64,000 nucleotides of DNA from Cellulomonas sp. Root930 (GCA_001429255.1 LMJI01000001.1:2340310-2404309), one strand, 5' to 3'; shown: positions 34,796 to 44,221, counted from the first letter of the stretch. A program made the numbers and translations. The notes: generated by a model from the sequence alone, not told the origin.

Positions 34796-35712
34796 GACAC
34801 CAACGGGCCGGTTCGACCGAGCAGACCGTCCCTGATGCCGCGCAGCATGAGCGGGATCCGGGTGCGCCGTGGCTCGACCGCGGCGACGTAGTACAGGACG
34901 TACTTGCCGAGCCACCACAGGTATCCGACGCGCCACCCCACGGTCAGTTCCGACGACCGCACCAGCAGGAGCGTGTTGCGCGTCATGTAGTAGTTGCGGA
35001 CCACCGACTGCACGTGCACGGTCCGGCTCCGGCCGGGAACGACCCGAGGGGTCTCGCCCAGCTCGTGACGTAGCTCCGCGCCGACCGCTGCGAGCAGCAC
35101 GAACCCCGCAGCCCTCGCGCGGACGCCCCACTCCAGGTCGACGTGGTCGATGAAGAAGTCCTCGCGCATCGGCCCGACGACGTCGAGCGCAGCGACGTCG
35201 ACCAGGCAGCCGGACGCGATGAGGAACGCCGCCTCGAGGGTCGAGGCGTCGTCGTCGATCGAGACGCGCCGCGGCCCCCAGCGCTGCACCGAGTACACGA
35301 AGGGCGGTTCACCGTCGCGGTCGTCGCGGGCGACCGCGCCGACCGCGGCCACCTGGCGCCCGTCAGGCAGCGGGTGGGTGGCCACCTCGACGAGGCGGTC
35401 GACCATGCGCGGCAGCGGGACGGAGTCCTGGTCGAGAAGCAGGATGTGCGTCGCGCCGAGCGACCTGGCCACGTCGCACCCGCGGTTCTGCGCCGCGGCG
35501 ATCCCGAGGTTCGCACCCAGCTCGACGAGCTCGGCGCCGGCCGCCGTACAGGCGGCACGCAACGGCCCCACGAGCGGCTGTGCCGAGCCGTTGTCGACGA
35601 CGACCACGGCCGCGACCTGGGCGGTCGTCTCTTCGAGCAGTGTCCGAAGGGCCTCGAGGTCGGGCTGGAAGCTGACGACGACGGCGACGACCGTGGTGGT
35701 CGGTTCAGGCAT
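34792..35712 (-). CDS. GT2 glycosyltransferase, rhamnosyltransferase-like
   Basis: A 306-residue GT2. VVAVVVSFQPDLEALRTLL, VVDNGSA, LGANLGIAAAQNRG, HILLLDQDSVP (DQD in place of DxD) and FFIDHVDLEWGVRARAAGF are the standard motifs of the RfbF/WbbL-type rhamnosyltransferases. The C-terminus has a hydrophobic stretch (VGYLWWLGKYVLYYVAAV) that may sit at the membrane. It lies directly downstream of rmlC, overlapping by eight bases, which supports dTDP-rhamnose as donor. Confidence 0.9.
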   Translation of the reverse strand: MPEPTTTVVAVVVSFQPDLEALRTLLEETTAQVAAVVVVDNGSAQPLVGPLRAACTAAGAELVELGANLGIAAAQNRGCDVARSLGATHILLLDQDSVPLPRMVDRLVEVATHPLPDGRQVAAVGAVARDDRDGEPPFVYSVQRWGPRRVSIDDDASTLEAAFLIASGCLVDVAALDVVGPMREDFFIDHVDLEWGVRARAAGFVLLAAVGAELRHELGETPRVVPGRSRTVHVQSVVRNYYMTRNTLLLVRSSELTVGWRVGYLWWLGKYVLYYVAAVEPRRTRIPLMLRGIRDGLLGRTGPLVS

Positions 35713-36322
35713 CGAGCGTGGCGAGGAACGCGAGGACTGCTTCGTGGCTGGGCAGGAGCCCGAGCTCGGCGGCCTGCGCGAGCGAGGGGGCCTCCTCGTC
35801 CTTCGGGGACAGCAGCGGCGTGAGCGGCTGCCCGTCTCGGCCGGTCGTCGGCCACTCGATGCCGATCTCGGGGTCGAGCGGGTTGACCCCGTGCTCGCGG
35901 CCGGGCGCGTACGGGGCGGAGCACAGATAGGCCACAGTCGAGCCGTCCTCGAGCGACATGAACGCGTGCCCCAGGCCCTCCGGCACGTAGATGGCTCGTC
36001 GGGCCTCGTCGTCGAGCAACACCGAGTCCCACTGACCGTAGGTCGGGGAGCCCACCCGGATGTCCACGACGACATCGAGGACGGCGCCCTGGAAGCACGT
36101 GACGTACTTGGCCTGCGACGGCGGTACCTCGGCGAAGTGGATGCCACGGATCACACCCGCGGCGGAGACGGAGCAGTTCGCCTGGGCCAGCGTGAACGGA
36201 TGACCGACCGCCTCGGCGTACGTGGCCGCGGAGAACCACTCGAGGAACGTCCCCCGGTCGTCACCGAACTGGCGGGGGGTTAGCTCCAGGGCACCTGGCA
36301 CACGCAGCTCGCGGACCTGCAT
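35705..36322 (-). CDS. rmlC: dTDP-4-dehydrorhamnose 3,5-epimerase
   Basis: A 205-residue cupin enzyme, third step of dTDP-L-rhamnose synthesis. It shows DDRGTFLEWF, QANCSVSAAGVIRGIHFAEVPPSQAKYVTCFQGAVLDVVVDIR with the catalytic His in GIHF, and VPEGLGHAFMSLEDGSTVAYLCSAPYAPGREHGVNPLDPEIGI. ATG 36322 is preceded by AAGGAG at five bases; a -10 TAACCT lies at 36351-36356 (minus strand), so earlier in-frame starts are unlikely. Confidence 0.96.
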   Translation of the reverse strand: MQVRELRVPGALELTPRQFGDDRGTFLEWFSAATYAEAVGHPFTLAQANCSVSAAGVIRGIHFAEVPPSQAKYVTCFQGAVLDVVVDIRVGSPTYGQWDSVLLDDEARRAIYVPEGLGHAFMSLEDGSTVAYLCSAPYAPGREHGVNPLDPEIGIEWPTTGRDGQPLTPLLSPKDEEAPSLAQAAELGLLPSHEAVLAFLATLDA

Positions 36323-36386
36323 CACAACTCCTTGCTCGGGCGGAGGCACCAGGTTACGGGAGGTGGTCGGATCGCCCGAACCGACG

Positions 36387-38738
36387 TCAGGGGGTGGTCA
36401 CGGTGCGGCAGCCGAGCGGCGTGCTCGGCCCGGTCGGGATGTTCACGACCTCCAGGCAGACCGTGTGCGGACCTGCAGCGGCGGTCACCGACCCGGCGAA
36501 CCCGTGCGACGTGCCGACGCCGAACGACCCGAGGTCAGGCCGCGAGCGGTCCGCGACGATAGGCGTCACCCGGCCGTCCACGCTCACGTTGACGGTCACC
36601 GGGTCGACCGAGTCCTGGTCGAGGGCCCAGCCGGCCACCGAGACGGTACCGGCCGAGGTGGTCACGGCGTCGACGAACCCGATCGGGGACCGGTTGTCCG
36701 CGAGCACCGTCACCGTGCGGCACCCGAGCGGCGGATTGTTGCCCGGGCTCGCGTTGATGGCGTAGACGCAGACCAGCTGCTGCCCCGGCGCCACGGGCAC
36801 GGTGCCCGAGAACCCGTGCGCGGCCCCGAGCTTGAACACCGCGTCGAGGTCCGGCCGGTTGATCTCCGCCGTCACCGCCGTGCTCGCCGGGCCGGCGTGG
36901 ACGTGCACGGCGATGGACGCGGTGGTGTCGGGGTCGAGCGCCCAGCCCTTGACCGTGACCGAGCCGGGACCTGGTGTGATGAAGTCGAGGAACCCGATCG
37001 GGTCGCGGTTGACCACCGTCACCGTCCTGCATCCCAGAGCGGTGTTGGCGCCGGGGGTGGCGTTGATCGCGAACAGGCAGACGTTGTGGCTGCCGGCTGC
37101 TGCCGGGATCGTGGCGGAGTAGCCGTGGTTCGGTCCCTTGCCCAGCGACGAGAGGTCTGGCCGCGCGTCGGCGGCCTGGATCGCCTGGCTCGCGGAGTCG
37201 ACGTACACGTGCACCGCGATGGGATCGGACGTGTCGGGGTCCAATGCCCAGCCGCGGACCGTGATGTCCGCCGCACCGGCGGTGACCGAGTCGATGAAGC
37301 CCCACGGGGCGCTGTTGACGACGGTCGCCGTCCGGCAGCCCAGCTCGGAGTTCTGGCCGGGAGCGGCCTTGAGGGCGGTGACGCACACGGTGTGCTGACC
37401 GGAGGTGGCCGGTATGCGCACCGTGAAGCCGTGGTTGGGACCCACCCTCAGTGCGGCGTCGAGGTCGGGACGGGGCTGGTCCGCGACCGCCGAGCGCGCC
37501 ACGCCGTCGACCTTGACGCTCAGGGCGACGGCCGAGCCGAGTGCGTCGGGGTCGTAGACCCAGCCACTGACCGTCAGTCCGGTGGCGTCGGCGACGGCGG
37601 AGTCGTAGATCCCTTGCAACGGCGCGGGGACGACGACGGTGCGGCAGCCGAGCAGCGTGTTGCTCGAGACCGCGTCGGTGTTCATGGCCCACACGCACAC
37701 GTTCGTGGTCCCCGGGGACGCCGTCATGGTCGTCGAGTAGCCGTGCAGGTCCCCCTTGCCGATCGCAGCGCCGACGTCCGGGCGGGACCCGTTGGCCAAG
37801 AACGCCTGCGACGCGCTCCCGACGTACATGTGCACTGTGATCGGGCCGTTCGTCTCGGGGTCGATCGCCCAGCCCGAGGCCGTGACCGACAGGCCGCTGA
37901 CGGTGACGGAGTCCAGGAAGCCGAACGGCGGGTTGCCCGTCGGCGAGCCGAACCAGTCGGAGAAGTAGCTGAAGAAGTTCCGGTTGCCGTAGGACGAGCA
38001 GCTGTCACCGGTGCCGTACCCGGCGGCGAGGGCGACCCCGTTAGGCTGATACGGCGTGTAGTTGTAGAGGCCGGCCGTCGCCTGGTTGCGGATCAGCACG
38101 GGCGACGTGCCGCACGCGGCGTTCGGGTGGAACCGGACGTTGTTCACCAGGCCTGCGCGGTGCGAGTAGCTGCCGGGGTTCAGCGCATAGTTCCGAAACT
38201 GCGACGCCGCCGAGTAGACCTGGTTGAAGAAGCCGTAGTACAGCGCGTTGCAGGCCGCGGTGTCGGGGCAGCCGTAGCCCATCGCCTTCTGGTAGGTGCT
38301 GGCCGACTTGCCCGTGAGCGCCGTGACGAGTCCCTGCTCCTTCTGCAGGGTGACCAGCAGGACCTGCGGGTTCACCCCGCATGCAGCGGCGACCTTCGCG
38401 ATGATCGTCGAGGAGCGCTCGGTGGCTGCACCGACGTACTCGGTGCAGCGGTTCGTCGCAGCCCGCGTCGTCGTGCTCTCGACGTAGCTCTTGAGGCACG
38501 TGTTGCCGTCCGCCGGCACGCACGCGGAGCCCTTCTGGTCCAGGAAGGACTGGACGGTGCCCGCGTTCATCGCGGTGGAGTTGAAGAACACCGCGTCGCT
38601 GACGATGAACCCGGGATCGAACCTGGACAGGTCGGCCGCCTGTGCGGGCGGCCCGCTCGCGGTCACGACCGCCGCCAGCGCAACGAGCGCCGAGAACAGT
38701 GCTGTCAGGACGAGCCGGGTCGTTCGGGCGACGGTCAC
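36387..38738 (-). CDS. Secreted protein: lysozyme-like N-domain plus five ~100-residue repeats
   Basis: A 783-residue secreted protein. Signal peptide ~1-34 (LVLTALFSALVALAAVVTASGPPAQA). The N-domain (~35-265) has FIVSDAVFFNSTAMNAGTVQSFLDQKG and CGVNPQVLLVTLQKEQGLVTALTG, the latter resembling the catalytic-Glu helix of lysozyme-fold transglycosylases; this reading is tentative. Then come five tandem repeats ending at the C-terminus, each with GF(I/L/V)D, GWxxDx(D/E), RPD(L/V), HG(Y/F) and GCRT plus two conserved cysteines. No sortase motif. GTG 38738 with GGAGGT at six bases; GTGA overlap with the lipoprotein gene shows co-translation. Confidence 0.88.
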   Translation of the reverse strand: MTVARTTRLVLTALFSALVALAAVVTASGPPAQAADLSRFDPGFIVSDAVFFNSTAMNAGTVQSFLDQKGSACVPADGNTCLKSYVESTTTRAATNRCTEYVGAATERSSTIIAKVAAACGVNPQVLLVTLQKEQGLVTALTGKSASTYQKAMGYGCPDTAACNALYYGFFNQVYSAASQFRNYALNPGSYSHRAGLVNNVRFHPNAACGTSPVLIRNQATAGLYNYTPYQPNGVALAAGYGTGDSCSSYGNRNFFSYFSDWFGSPTGNPPFGFLDSVTVSGLSVTASGWAIDPETNGPITVHMYVGSASQAFLANGSRPDVGAAIGKGDLHGYSTTMTASPGTTNVCVWAMNTDAVSSNTLLGCRTVVVPAPLQGIYDSAVADATGLTVSGWVYDPDALGSAVALSVKVDGVARSAVADQPRPDLDAALRVGPNHGFTVRIPATSGQHTVCVTALKAAPGQNSELGCRTATVVNSAPWGFIDSVTAGAADITVRGWALDPDTSDPIAVHVYVDSASQAIQAADARPDLSSLGKGPNHGYSATIPAAAGSHNVCLFAINATPGANTALGCRTVTVVNRDPIGFLDFITPGPGSVTVKGWALDPDTTASIAVHVHAGPASTAVTAEINRPDLDAVFKLGAAHGFSGTVPVAPGQQLVCVYAINASPGNNPPLGCRTVTVLADNRSPIGFVDAVTTSAGTVSVAGWALDQDSVDPVTVNVSVDGRVTPIVADRSRPDLGSFGVGTSHGFAGSVTAAAGPHTVCLEVVNIPTGPSTPLGCRTVTTP

Positions 38739-39268
38739 GCCGGGACCTCCAGATCGGTCGCGGGGCTCGTCACCGAGCCGCCCGCCGTCTGGTACGTCAG
38801 CGTCGCCGACCAGGTCCCCGCGGTGAGCGCGGAGCGGGGGATGCTCAGTGCGCAGGACGTGGTGGTCGCGTCCGGTGCGGCCGGAGCGGACACGGTGACC
38901 GGATCCGACCCAGCGCGTGTGAGGGACGCCACGCACGTCCCACCGTCGCCGACGACGTCCGCGTAGCCCGTGACGACGACCTCGCGGGTGTCGGGCAGGT
39001 AGCCCGCGACGGTGAGGGCGACCGTGACGCCGTCGAGCGAGGCTCCCGGTGCGGGCGGTGCCGTCGCGGAGGCGGCGGGGTCGGGCACGACGGGGTCCTC
39101 CGTCGGCGTCGTCGCCGGGGTCGGCGTGCCGGTGGCGCCGGGCGACACCGCAGGGCTCGTGCTGGCAGGCTCCGGGGTCCGGGTCGGCGTGCACCCAGCC
39201 ACGACGATGCCGACGGCAGTCGCGCAGGCCGCTGCGAAGGCAGCGGTCCGCCGGGTCGAGCCACGCAC
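38735..39268 (-). CDS. Putative lipoprotein
   Basis: A 177-residue exported protein. Basic n-region RGSTRR, hydrophobic core, and lipobox VVAGC with lipid-modified Cys26; a Thr/Pro/Ala linker (~30-75) leads to a small beta-sandwich-like domain (~80-177) containing two cysteines (GGTCVASL, TTSCALSI). GTG 39268 has GGAGG six bases upstream and a -10 TACCTT at 39298-39303. A TTG at 39295 also opens the frame but would sit at or before the transcription start. Function unknown; it is coupled to the repeat protein and may act with it at the surface. Confidence 0.8.
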   Translation of the reverse strand: MRGSTRRTAAFAAACATAVGIVVAGCTPTRTPEPASTSPAVSPGATGTPTPATTPTEDPVVPDPAASATAPPAPGASLDGVTVALTVAGYLPDTREVVVTGYADVVGDGGTCVASLTRAGSDPVTVSAPAAPDATTTSCALSIPRSALTAGTWSATLTYQTAGGSVTSPATDLEVPA

Positions 39269-39370
39269 GAAGGACCTCCAGGACGGTGTGGACAACCAAG
39301 GTAACCGACCGGATCTCGGCCGCCGTGGAGCGCGACCGTGTGTCCGCGGGTGAGGTCCTGGCGGGTCGGG

Positions 39371-41701
39371 CTAGCTGTAGAAGCGGTCCCCGATGGTCGC
39401 GACGGAGAGCACGTGCAGCGTCCACATGCTCAGGAACATCGCGGCCGGGAGGACCCACAGCGCCGCTCGCCGCCACGACTCGGCACGCTTCGGGAGGATG
39501 CCCTCGACCAGCAGCGCAGGCAGCGCCAGCAGGGCGGGGACGACCATGAGGGCGTACCGCCCCTGGAGGAGCTCGTCCCGCCCGGAGTTCCTGAAGTAGA
39601 GGTACCCGGCGAGGTAGAGCACGGCGATGACCCCCACGACGCACACCGCCGACATCCACGTGCGGACCGCGTTGCTGAGGACGGCTCCGCCGGCCGGCGT
39701 CCGATCGAGCTCGTCGATCGTCGACCCCGGGGCCGCGCTGGTGCTCGTGTCCGACGTCGCCGCCACGGGCCGTGCGGCTTCGTCGGCCGGCGCGCCGGAG
39801 AGAGCCTGCCGCGTCGCCAGCCCGCGACGCGCGAGGCGGACGGCCCCGACGGCGAGCCAGACGGCGGCGAGGATGACGACGACCTTCAGCCCGAGCCAGA
39901 CCCAGTTGTAGGCGGTCATCGGGAGGCGGACGTCGAGCCACGAGAACAACCCGAACATCTGGTCGCCCCACTTGGCCCGGAACGAGTCGAGCCCGTCGAG
40001 GAACTGCAGGTGGAGGTAGTGACGGGGGGACCGGTTCTGGTCGCCGTCAGGGTAGAAGGGCAGGTCCGACGGCGGGATGGCAGCGAGCACCTGGAAGACG
40101 ACCCAGACCCCGTAGGTGGCGACGACGCCGAGCACGCCCACGGCGGCCTGGACGCCGGACCGCTTCCAGGACCAGCCGTCGCGGCGCAGACCCACGATCC
40201 AGCCGAGCGCCACCACGGGCGCGATGCCGACCCCGTAGGGCTTCGCGAGCAGCGCCGCACCCACGAGGGCGCCCGCGGCGAGCACGTGCGTGGCGCGGAA
40301 CCGGCCCTGGGCAAGGCGGAGCGCCATGGCGAACGCCGCGATGCCGGCTGCGATGACGAGCCCGTCGTTGTTCACGATCGCGAACTGGTGCGCCATCATC
40401 GGCTGGAGCACGACCGCGAGGCCGAGCAGCGTGGCCGGCACGGCCTTGCGCGGCAGCAGGCGGCGAGTCACGTGCATGGTCGCCCAGGCGGCGAGACCGC
40501 CGAGGATGACGCTCCACAACCGCATGCCGTAGATCTTGTCGAGGAACGTTCCCGGGGTGATCGTGTAGAGCACCGCGGCAGGCGCGTAGTACGCCGGCGG
40601 GTATCCCGCGGCGGACGCGCTGCCGTTGGCCCGGGGCGACGCCTCGCGCAGCTCCTGCTCCAGCTCGACCGTGGCCTGCGGGTCGCGGTTCGCACGGTCG
40701 CTGGGGGGCGAGCCCTCGCGGGCGACGAAGTCGTTGAGGATGGCGAGCTGGTCGCTCAGGGTGGGCCGCAGGTTGTCGTAGGCGACGTCCCGGACCGGCA
40801 GGCGGCCTTCCTCTGCCAGGAACTGTGCGTACCCGGCGTGCGCACCCTCGTCCATGCCGTCGAGCGGGGGGATCAGTGCGCTCCACAGCAGGCCGCGCAG
40901 CAGGGTGACCGCGATCACGAGGACCGTGGCGAGTTTGAGCGACGTCCACGACACGTTCACCGCGGTGGCGATGCCGGCGAGCATGAGCAGGGCCCAGACG
41001 ACCAGCGCTCCGGGCTGCACCCACCACGGTCCGCCCTCGCCCGCGCGGTCGAGCGCAGTGAAGATCTGCGAGGCGATCGTCCCGCCCTCGTACTCCGCGA
41101 CCACGAGCGCGGTCGTGTCCGCCTCCTCGCCGTTCGCGGAGTAGGACGGCTCGTCGTCGAACGGCTCGCCCACCCAGAGGGCGACGGCCCGGTCCCAGTC
41201 GCCCGGGGCCGCGGCGAACGTCACGGTGTACGTCTGCCCAGCACTGTCGGTGAGCGGGTCGAACTCCGCGACGACCGTCGTTGTCTCGCTGTCGATGATG
41301 TCGCCGCAGGGGATGAGTGTCTGGTCGACCTGCGCGCCGTCCTGCGCGGTGACGGTCACGACGATCGCGCAGTCCTGGTCGGTCGCCGGACCGTAGGTGC
41401 CGAACTTGGCGCTGAAGGCGGTCAGCCCGTCCTGTGTCGCCGTGACGTCCTGGGAGATGACGGTCTCGTCGTCGAGCGCCGGGGAGACCTCACCGACGAT
41501 GGCGGACTGCGTGGCCACGCCCTGGACGTGGCCGGCCGGACGCGTGAGCCAGACGGCGGCCGAGACAAGGATCAGCAGGACGACCGCCACCGTGCTGACG
41601 GTCCGCCCGGAGCGCACCGCCCGGGCGAACCCCCGTCGGGCGTGCGGCGTCGCCGGCTCCAGGTCGGTGGTCTCGGGCTCGGTCGTGCTGGTGCGCGGCA
41701 T
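39371..41701 (-). CDS. DUF2142 family polytopic membrane protein
   Basis: A 776-residue membrane protein. A cytoplasmic N-terminus and one helix (VSTVAVVLLILVSAAVWLT) precede an external beta-rich domain (~65-200); then about ten helices with LDGMDEGAHAGYAQFLAEEGRLPV, the GT-C-like acidic loop, and RNSGRDELLQGRYALMVVPALLALPALL near the end. DUF2142 proteins resemble GT-C mannosyl/arabinosyltransferases and sit in glycan clusters. ATG 41701 follows GAGGA closely; TACACT at 41758-41763 (minus) is a likely -10. Confidence 0.88.
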   Translation of the reverse strand: MPRTSTTEPETTDLEPATPHARRGFARAVRSGRTVSTVAVVLLILVSAAVWLTRPAGHVQGVATQSAIVGEVSPALDDETVISQDVTATQDGLTAFSAKFGTYGPATDQDCAIVVTVTAQDGAQVDQTLIPCGDIIDSETTTVVAEFDPLTDSAGQTYTVTFAAAPGDWDRAVALWVGEPFDDEPSYSANGEEADTTALVVAEYEGGTIASQIFTALDRAGEGGPWWVQPGALVVWALLMLAGIATAVNVSWTSLKLATVLVIAVTLLRGLLWSALIPPLDGMDEGAHAGYAQFLAEEGRLPVRDVAYDNLRPTLSDQLAILNDFVAREGSPPSDRANRDPQATVELEQELREASPRANGSASAAGYPPAYYAPAAVLYTITPGTFLDKIYGMRLWSVILGGLAAWATMHVTRRLLPRKAVPATLLGLAVVLQPMMAHQFAIVNNDGLVIAAGIAAFAMALRLAQGRFRATHVLAAGALVGAALLAKPYGVGIAPVVALGWIVGLRRDGWSWKRSGVQAAVGVLGVVATYGVWVVFQVLAAIPPSDLPFYPDGDQNRSPRHYLHLQFLDGLDSFRAKWGDQMFGLFSWLDVRLPMTAYNWVWLGLKVVVILAAVWLAVGAVRLARRGLATRQALSGAPADEAARPVAATSDTSTSAAPGSTIDELDRTPAGGAVLSNAVRTWMSAVCVVGVIAVLYLAGYLYFRNSGRDELLQGRYALMVVPALLALPALLVEGILPKRAESWRRAALWVLPAAMFLSMWTLHVLSVATIGDRFYS

Positions 41702-41842
41702 GGGTCCTCGTGGGCTCGGGTGTCGTCCGCGCCGTCCGGGCGCGCACACTCGCGCAGAAAGTGTAGTCGGGCGCACCGCGCCGATTGCGCACGTCAGGGG
41801 GTGGGCGTGTGTGAGTTCAGTCGCCCTCGGCCGCCGGGACTG

Positions 41843-42226
41843 TCAGGCCGGGTCGTCGTCCGGTGCCCGGGCGGACGGCTCACCCTCGCGCAGGGTGCGC
41901 ACCTCGAGTCGCAGCAGCGCCAGCTCCTCCGCCAGGGTCCGGGTCTCCTCCTCGAGAGAGGAGATCTCGGTGCTCAGCTGGATCAGGACGGAGAGCAGGA
42001 CCGCGAAGCCCACCACGAACAGCAAGTTGACCGGCGTCTGCACGCCGACGACGTTCGCGAGCCAGAACGCGAGCTGCGGGAAGATCGCGACGATCAGGAC
42101 GGAGATCCCGAGCACGATCCAGATGGCCGCGTACTTCTCCCGCAGCCGCCTGGTGCGCAACAGCACGAAGATCAGCGCGATCAGCGCGGCGCACAGCGCG
42201 ACGGCGAACCAGTAGCCGCTCAGCAT
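41843..42226 (-). CDS. DUF2304 family membrane protein
   Basis: A 127-residue protein with three helices (YWFAVALCAALIALIFVLL, YAAIWIVLGISVLIVAIFPQLAFWLANVVG, VNLLFVVGFAVLLSVLIQLS) then a short coiled coil (SSLEEETRTLAEELALLRLEVRTL). This matches DUF2304, commonly encoded next to DPM1-like GT2s in glycan clusters. Its ATG overlaps the stop of the upstream GT2 by one base (TGATG). Confidence 0.88.
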   Translation of the reverse strand: MLSGYWFAVALCAALIALIFVLLRTRRLREKYAAIWIVLGISVLIVAIFPQLAFWLANVVGVQTPVNLLFVVGFAVLLSVLIQLSTEISSLEEETRTLAEELALLRLEVRTLREGEPSARAPDDDPA

Positions 42227-42957
42227 CAGTGCACCTCCGCCACGACGGGCTCGCTGGGCCGGGACAGGGCGATGACCAGGGCAAGGACGGCCCGCCCGAG
42301 GAAGATCGCAGCGCGCACCGGGCTGTGCGACGGCGTCCCGCCCGCCCGCTCGCGCATCGACACCCCGGTCTGCCGGATGCGCAGACCGGCGCGCGCACCG
42401 ATGACGAGGGACTCGACGGTGTCTCCGAGGTACTCGGCCGGGTAGTTGGCGGCGAACAACCGGATCGCGCGACGGTTGCTCGCCTTGAACCCGGACGTCG
42501 TGTCGGTCAGCTTCGTGCCGCACACGCGGGACAGGACGACCGAGAGCATCTTCATCGACCAGGCCCGCGGACCGCGCACCGTGTACGTGCCGACGCCCGC
42601 GAACCGTGCCCCGATGACGATGTCCGCCTGCTGCTCGTCCATCACGTCGAGGAGGGTCTGGATCGCCGCCGGGTCGTGCTGCCCGTCCGCGTCGTGCTGG
42701 ACCGCGCGCTCGAACCCGTTGCGGAAGGCGTACTTGTAGCCAGCGCGCATCGCGCCGCCGACGCCCAGGTTCACCGGCAGCTCGAGCACCAGTGCGCCCG
42801 CTGCACGGGCCACCTCGGTGGTGCGGTCCGTCGAGCCGTCGTTGACGACGAGGACCGTCGCCTCCGGCACGGTGGCGTGCAGCTCCTGGATGACGGTGCC
42901 GACGGTCAGCTCCTCGTTCCAGGCAGGAACGATGACGAGGAGCGACTGCACGGGCAT
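42226..42957 (-). CDS. DPM1-like GT2 glycosyltransferase
   Basis: A 243-residue GT2 of the polyprenyl-phosphate glycosyltransferase kind: LLVIVPAWNEELTVGTVI, VVNDGSTDRT, NLGVGGAMRAGYKYA, QHDADGQHDP (DxD) and a GT2 acceptor loop. It probably loads a sugar onto polyprenyl phosphate for a GT-C enzyme such as the DUF2142 protein downstream. ATG 42957 has TAGAGT seven bases upstream; no ribosome site. Confidence 0.9.
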   Translation of the reverse strand: MPVQSLLVIVPAWNEELTVGTVIQELHATVPEATVLVVNDGSTDRTTEVARAAGALVLELPVNLGVGGAMRAGYKYAFRNGFERAVQHDADGQHDPAAIQTLLDVMDEQQADIVIGARFAGVGTYTVRGPRAWSMKMLSVVLSRVCGTKLTDTTSGFKASNRRAIRLFAANYPAEYLGDTVESLVIGARAGLRIRQTGVSMRERAGGTPSHSPVRAAIFLGRAVLALVIALSRPSEPVVAEVH

Positions 42958-42964
42958 GGGGTGG

Positions 42965-42970
42965 ACTCTA
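42965..42970 (-). promoter_or_regulatory. -10 element, DPM1-like gene (leaderless)
   Basis: TAGAGT on the minus strand, seven bases before ATG 42957. Confidence 0.55.
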
Positions 42971-44221
42971 CCCATCGTCCGACGGTGCTCCGGCAATCGT
43001 CCGCACATGGATGACGACCCCGACGAGCGGGCCCAGCACCAGGCTGAGGATGCTCCGCTGCTCCAGCGGCAGGGGGGTCAGGAGCATCGCGAGCGTGACC
43101 AGGCTGGCCAGGACCCACCCGGTGGCGAACGCCCGGTGCGAGCCGAGAGCGAGCGTCGCCGCACCCGTCAGGACCAGCAGGGCGAGCGTCGCCGCAGCGA
43201 CGGTGAGCCCCGCGAGGACCCCGGAGCTGACGTCGTACTCCTCCCCGAACATTATCTGCATCGCCCACGGACCGACGAGCGCCGCGAGGGCGGCGCCGAC
43301 CGCGCCGCACAGGAGGATGAGGCGCACACCGGGCCAGAGGGCACGGAGGCCCTCGGCCCGTCGCCCGAGAAAGTGCCTGATGGCGACACCCTGGTAGGCG
43401 ATCAGCGGGAAGATCAGCGGAGCGCGCGTCACGGAGATCGCGACCACGAACGGCGCCGCGGCCTCGTACTCGACGTCGGTCGATGTCGCCCGGAGCAGCA
43501 CCGGGAAGCCGACGAGGATGGCGGAGCTCGCGATGCTGGCGATCAGGGTCGCGCGCACGTGCCGCAGGAAGGTGGGGGCGTCCACGTCCGCACGCTCCGT
43601 GGTCCCGGACCGGACGCGGCGGCTGACTGCCGCCAGCAGGAGCCACGCAGCGGCCGCCGCGGCCGCCGCCGCCTCGAGCCCGACCACGCCCGCACCGACG
43701 ACTGCCGCCACGGCGACCAGACCGATCCGTGCCGCGGCCTCCCCGCTCACCGTCGCGGTGTACGCCGTCCAGTCGCCGCGCCCGGCGAGCGCCCCGCACA
43801 GGGCGCTGTGCCCCGCGAACGCCACGCCGGCTAGGGCGACCATCACCACGAGCACCCGCCAGTCGTCGCCGAGGACGTGCAAGCCCCACAGGGGAGAGGA
43901 GAGGGCGAGCACGGCGCACAGAGCCCCTCCCACCGCGAGCGATGTCGGGACGGCGCGTGCGCCGCGTCTCACGTCGCCGACCGACGCCGCGCGGGCGGCC
44001 ACCGCGCGCGTCGACTCGTTCTGGAGGCCGTTCAGAGCTCCCATGACCCAGAACAGCAGCGACCAGAAGGCGAGGAACTCGGCCGTCGCGGCCTTCGTGA
44101 GCGTGTGCGTCGCGACCAGCAGGACCACGTACCCCGAGAGGCCACCGAACAGCGCCGCGGCACCCACGGCGCTGGCGGATGCACGGGAGATGGCGGGGGC
44201 ACGCCCAGGTTCGTCGGTCAC
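42968..44221 (-). CDS. Wzx-like polysaccharide flippase (MOP superfamily)
   Basis: A 417-residue membrane protein with about twelve helices, beginning AVGAAALFGGLSGYVVLLVATHTL and ending VLGPLVGVVIHVRTIAG. Pattern and length fit O-antigen/teichoic flippases of the MOP superfamily; one segment is a long alanine run (AAAAAAAAWLLLAAV). GTG 44221 lacks a clear ribosome site; longer starts read as non-coding. Its stop falls within the -10 of the next gene. The cluster therefore has both an ABC exporter and a flippase. Confidence 0.82.
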   Translation of the reverse strand: MTDEPGRAPAISRASASAVGAAALFGGLSGYVVLLVATHTLTKAATAEFLAFWSLLFWVMGALNGLQNESTRAVAARAASVGDVRRGARAVPTSLAVGGALCAVLALSSPLWGLHVLGDDWRVLVVMVALAGVAFAGHSALCGALAGRGDWTAYTATVSGEAAARIGLVAVAAVVGAGVVGLEAAAAAAAAAWLLLAAVSRRVRSGTTERADVDAPTFLRHVRATLIASIASSAILVGFPVLLRATSTDVEYEAAAPFVVAISVTRAPLIFPLIAYQGVAIRHFLGRRAEGLRALWPGVRLILLCGAVGAALAALVGPWAMQIMFGEEYDVSSGVLAGLTVAAATLALLVLTGAATLALGSHRAFATGWVLASLVTLAMLLTPLPLEQRSILSLVLGPLVGVVIHVRTIAGAPSDDG

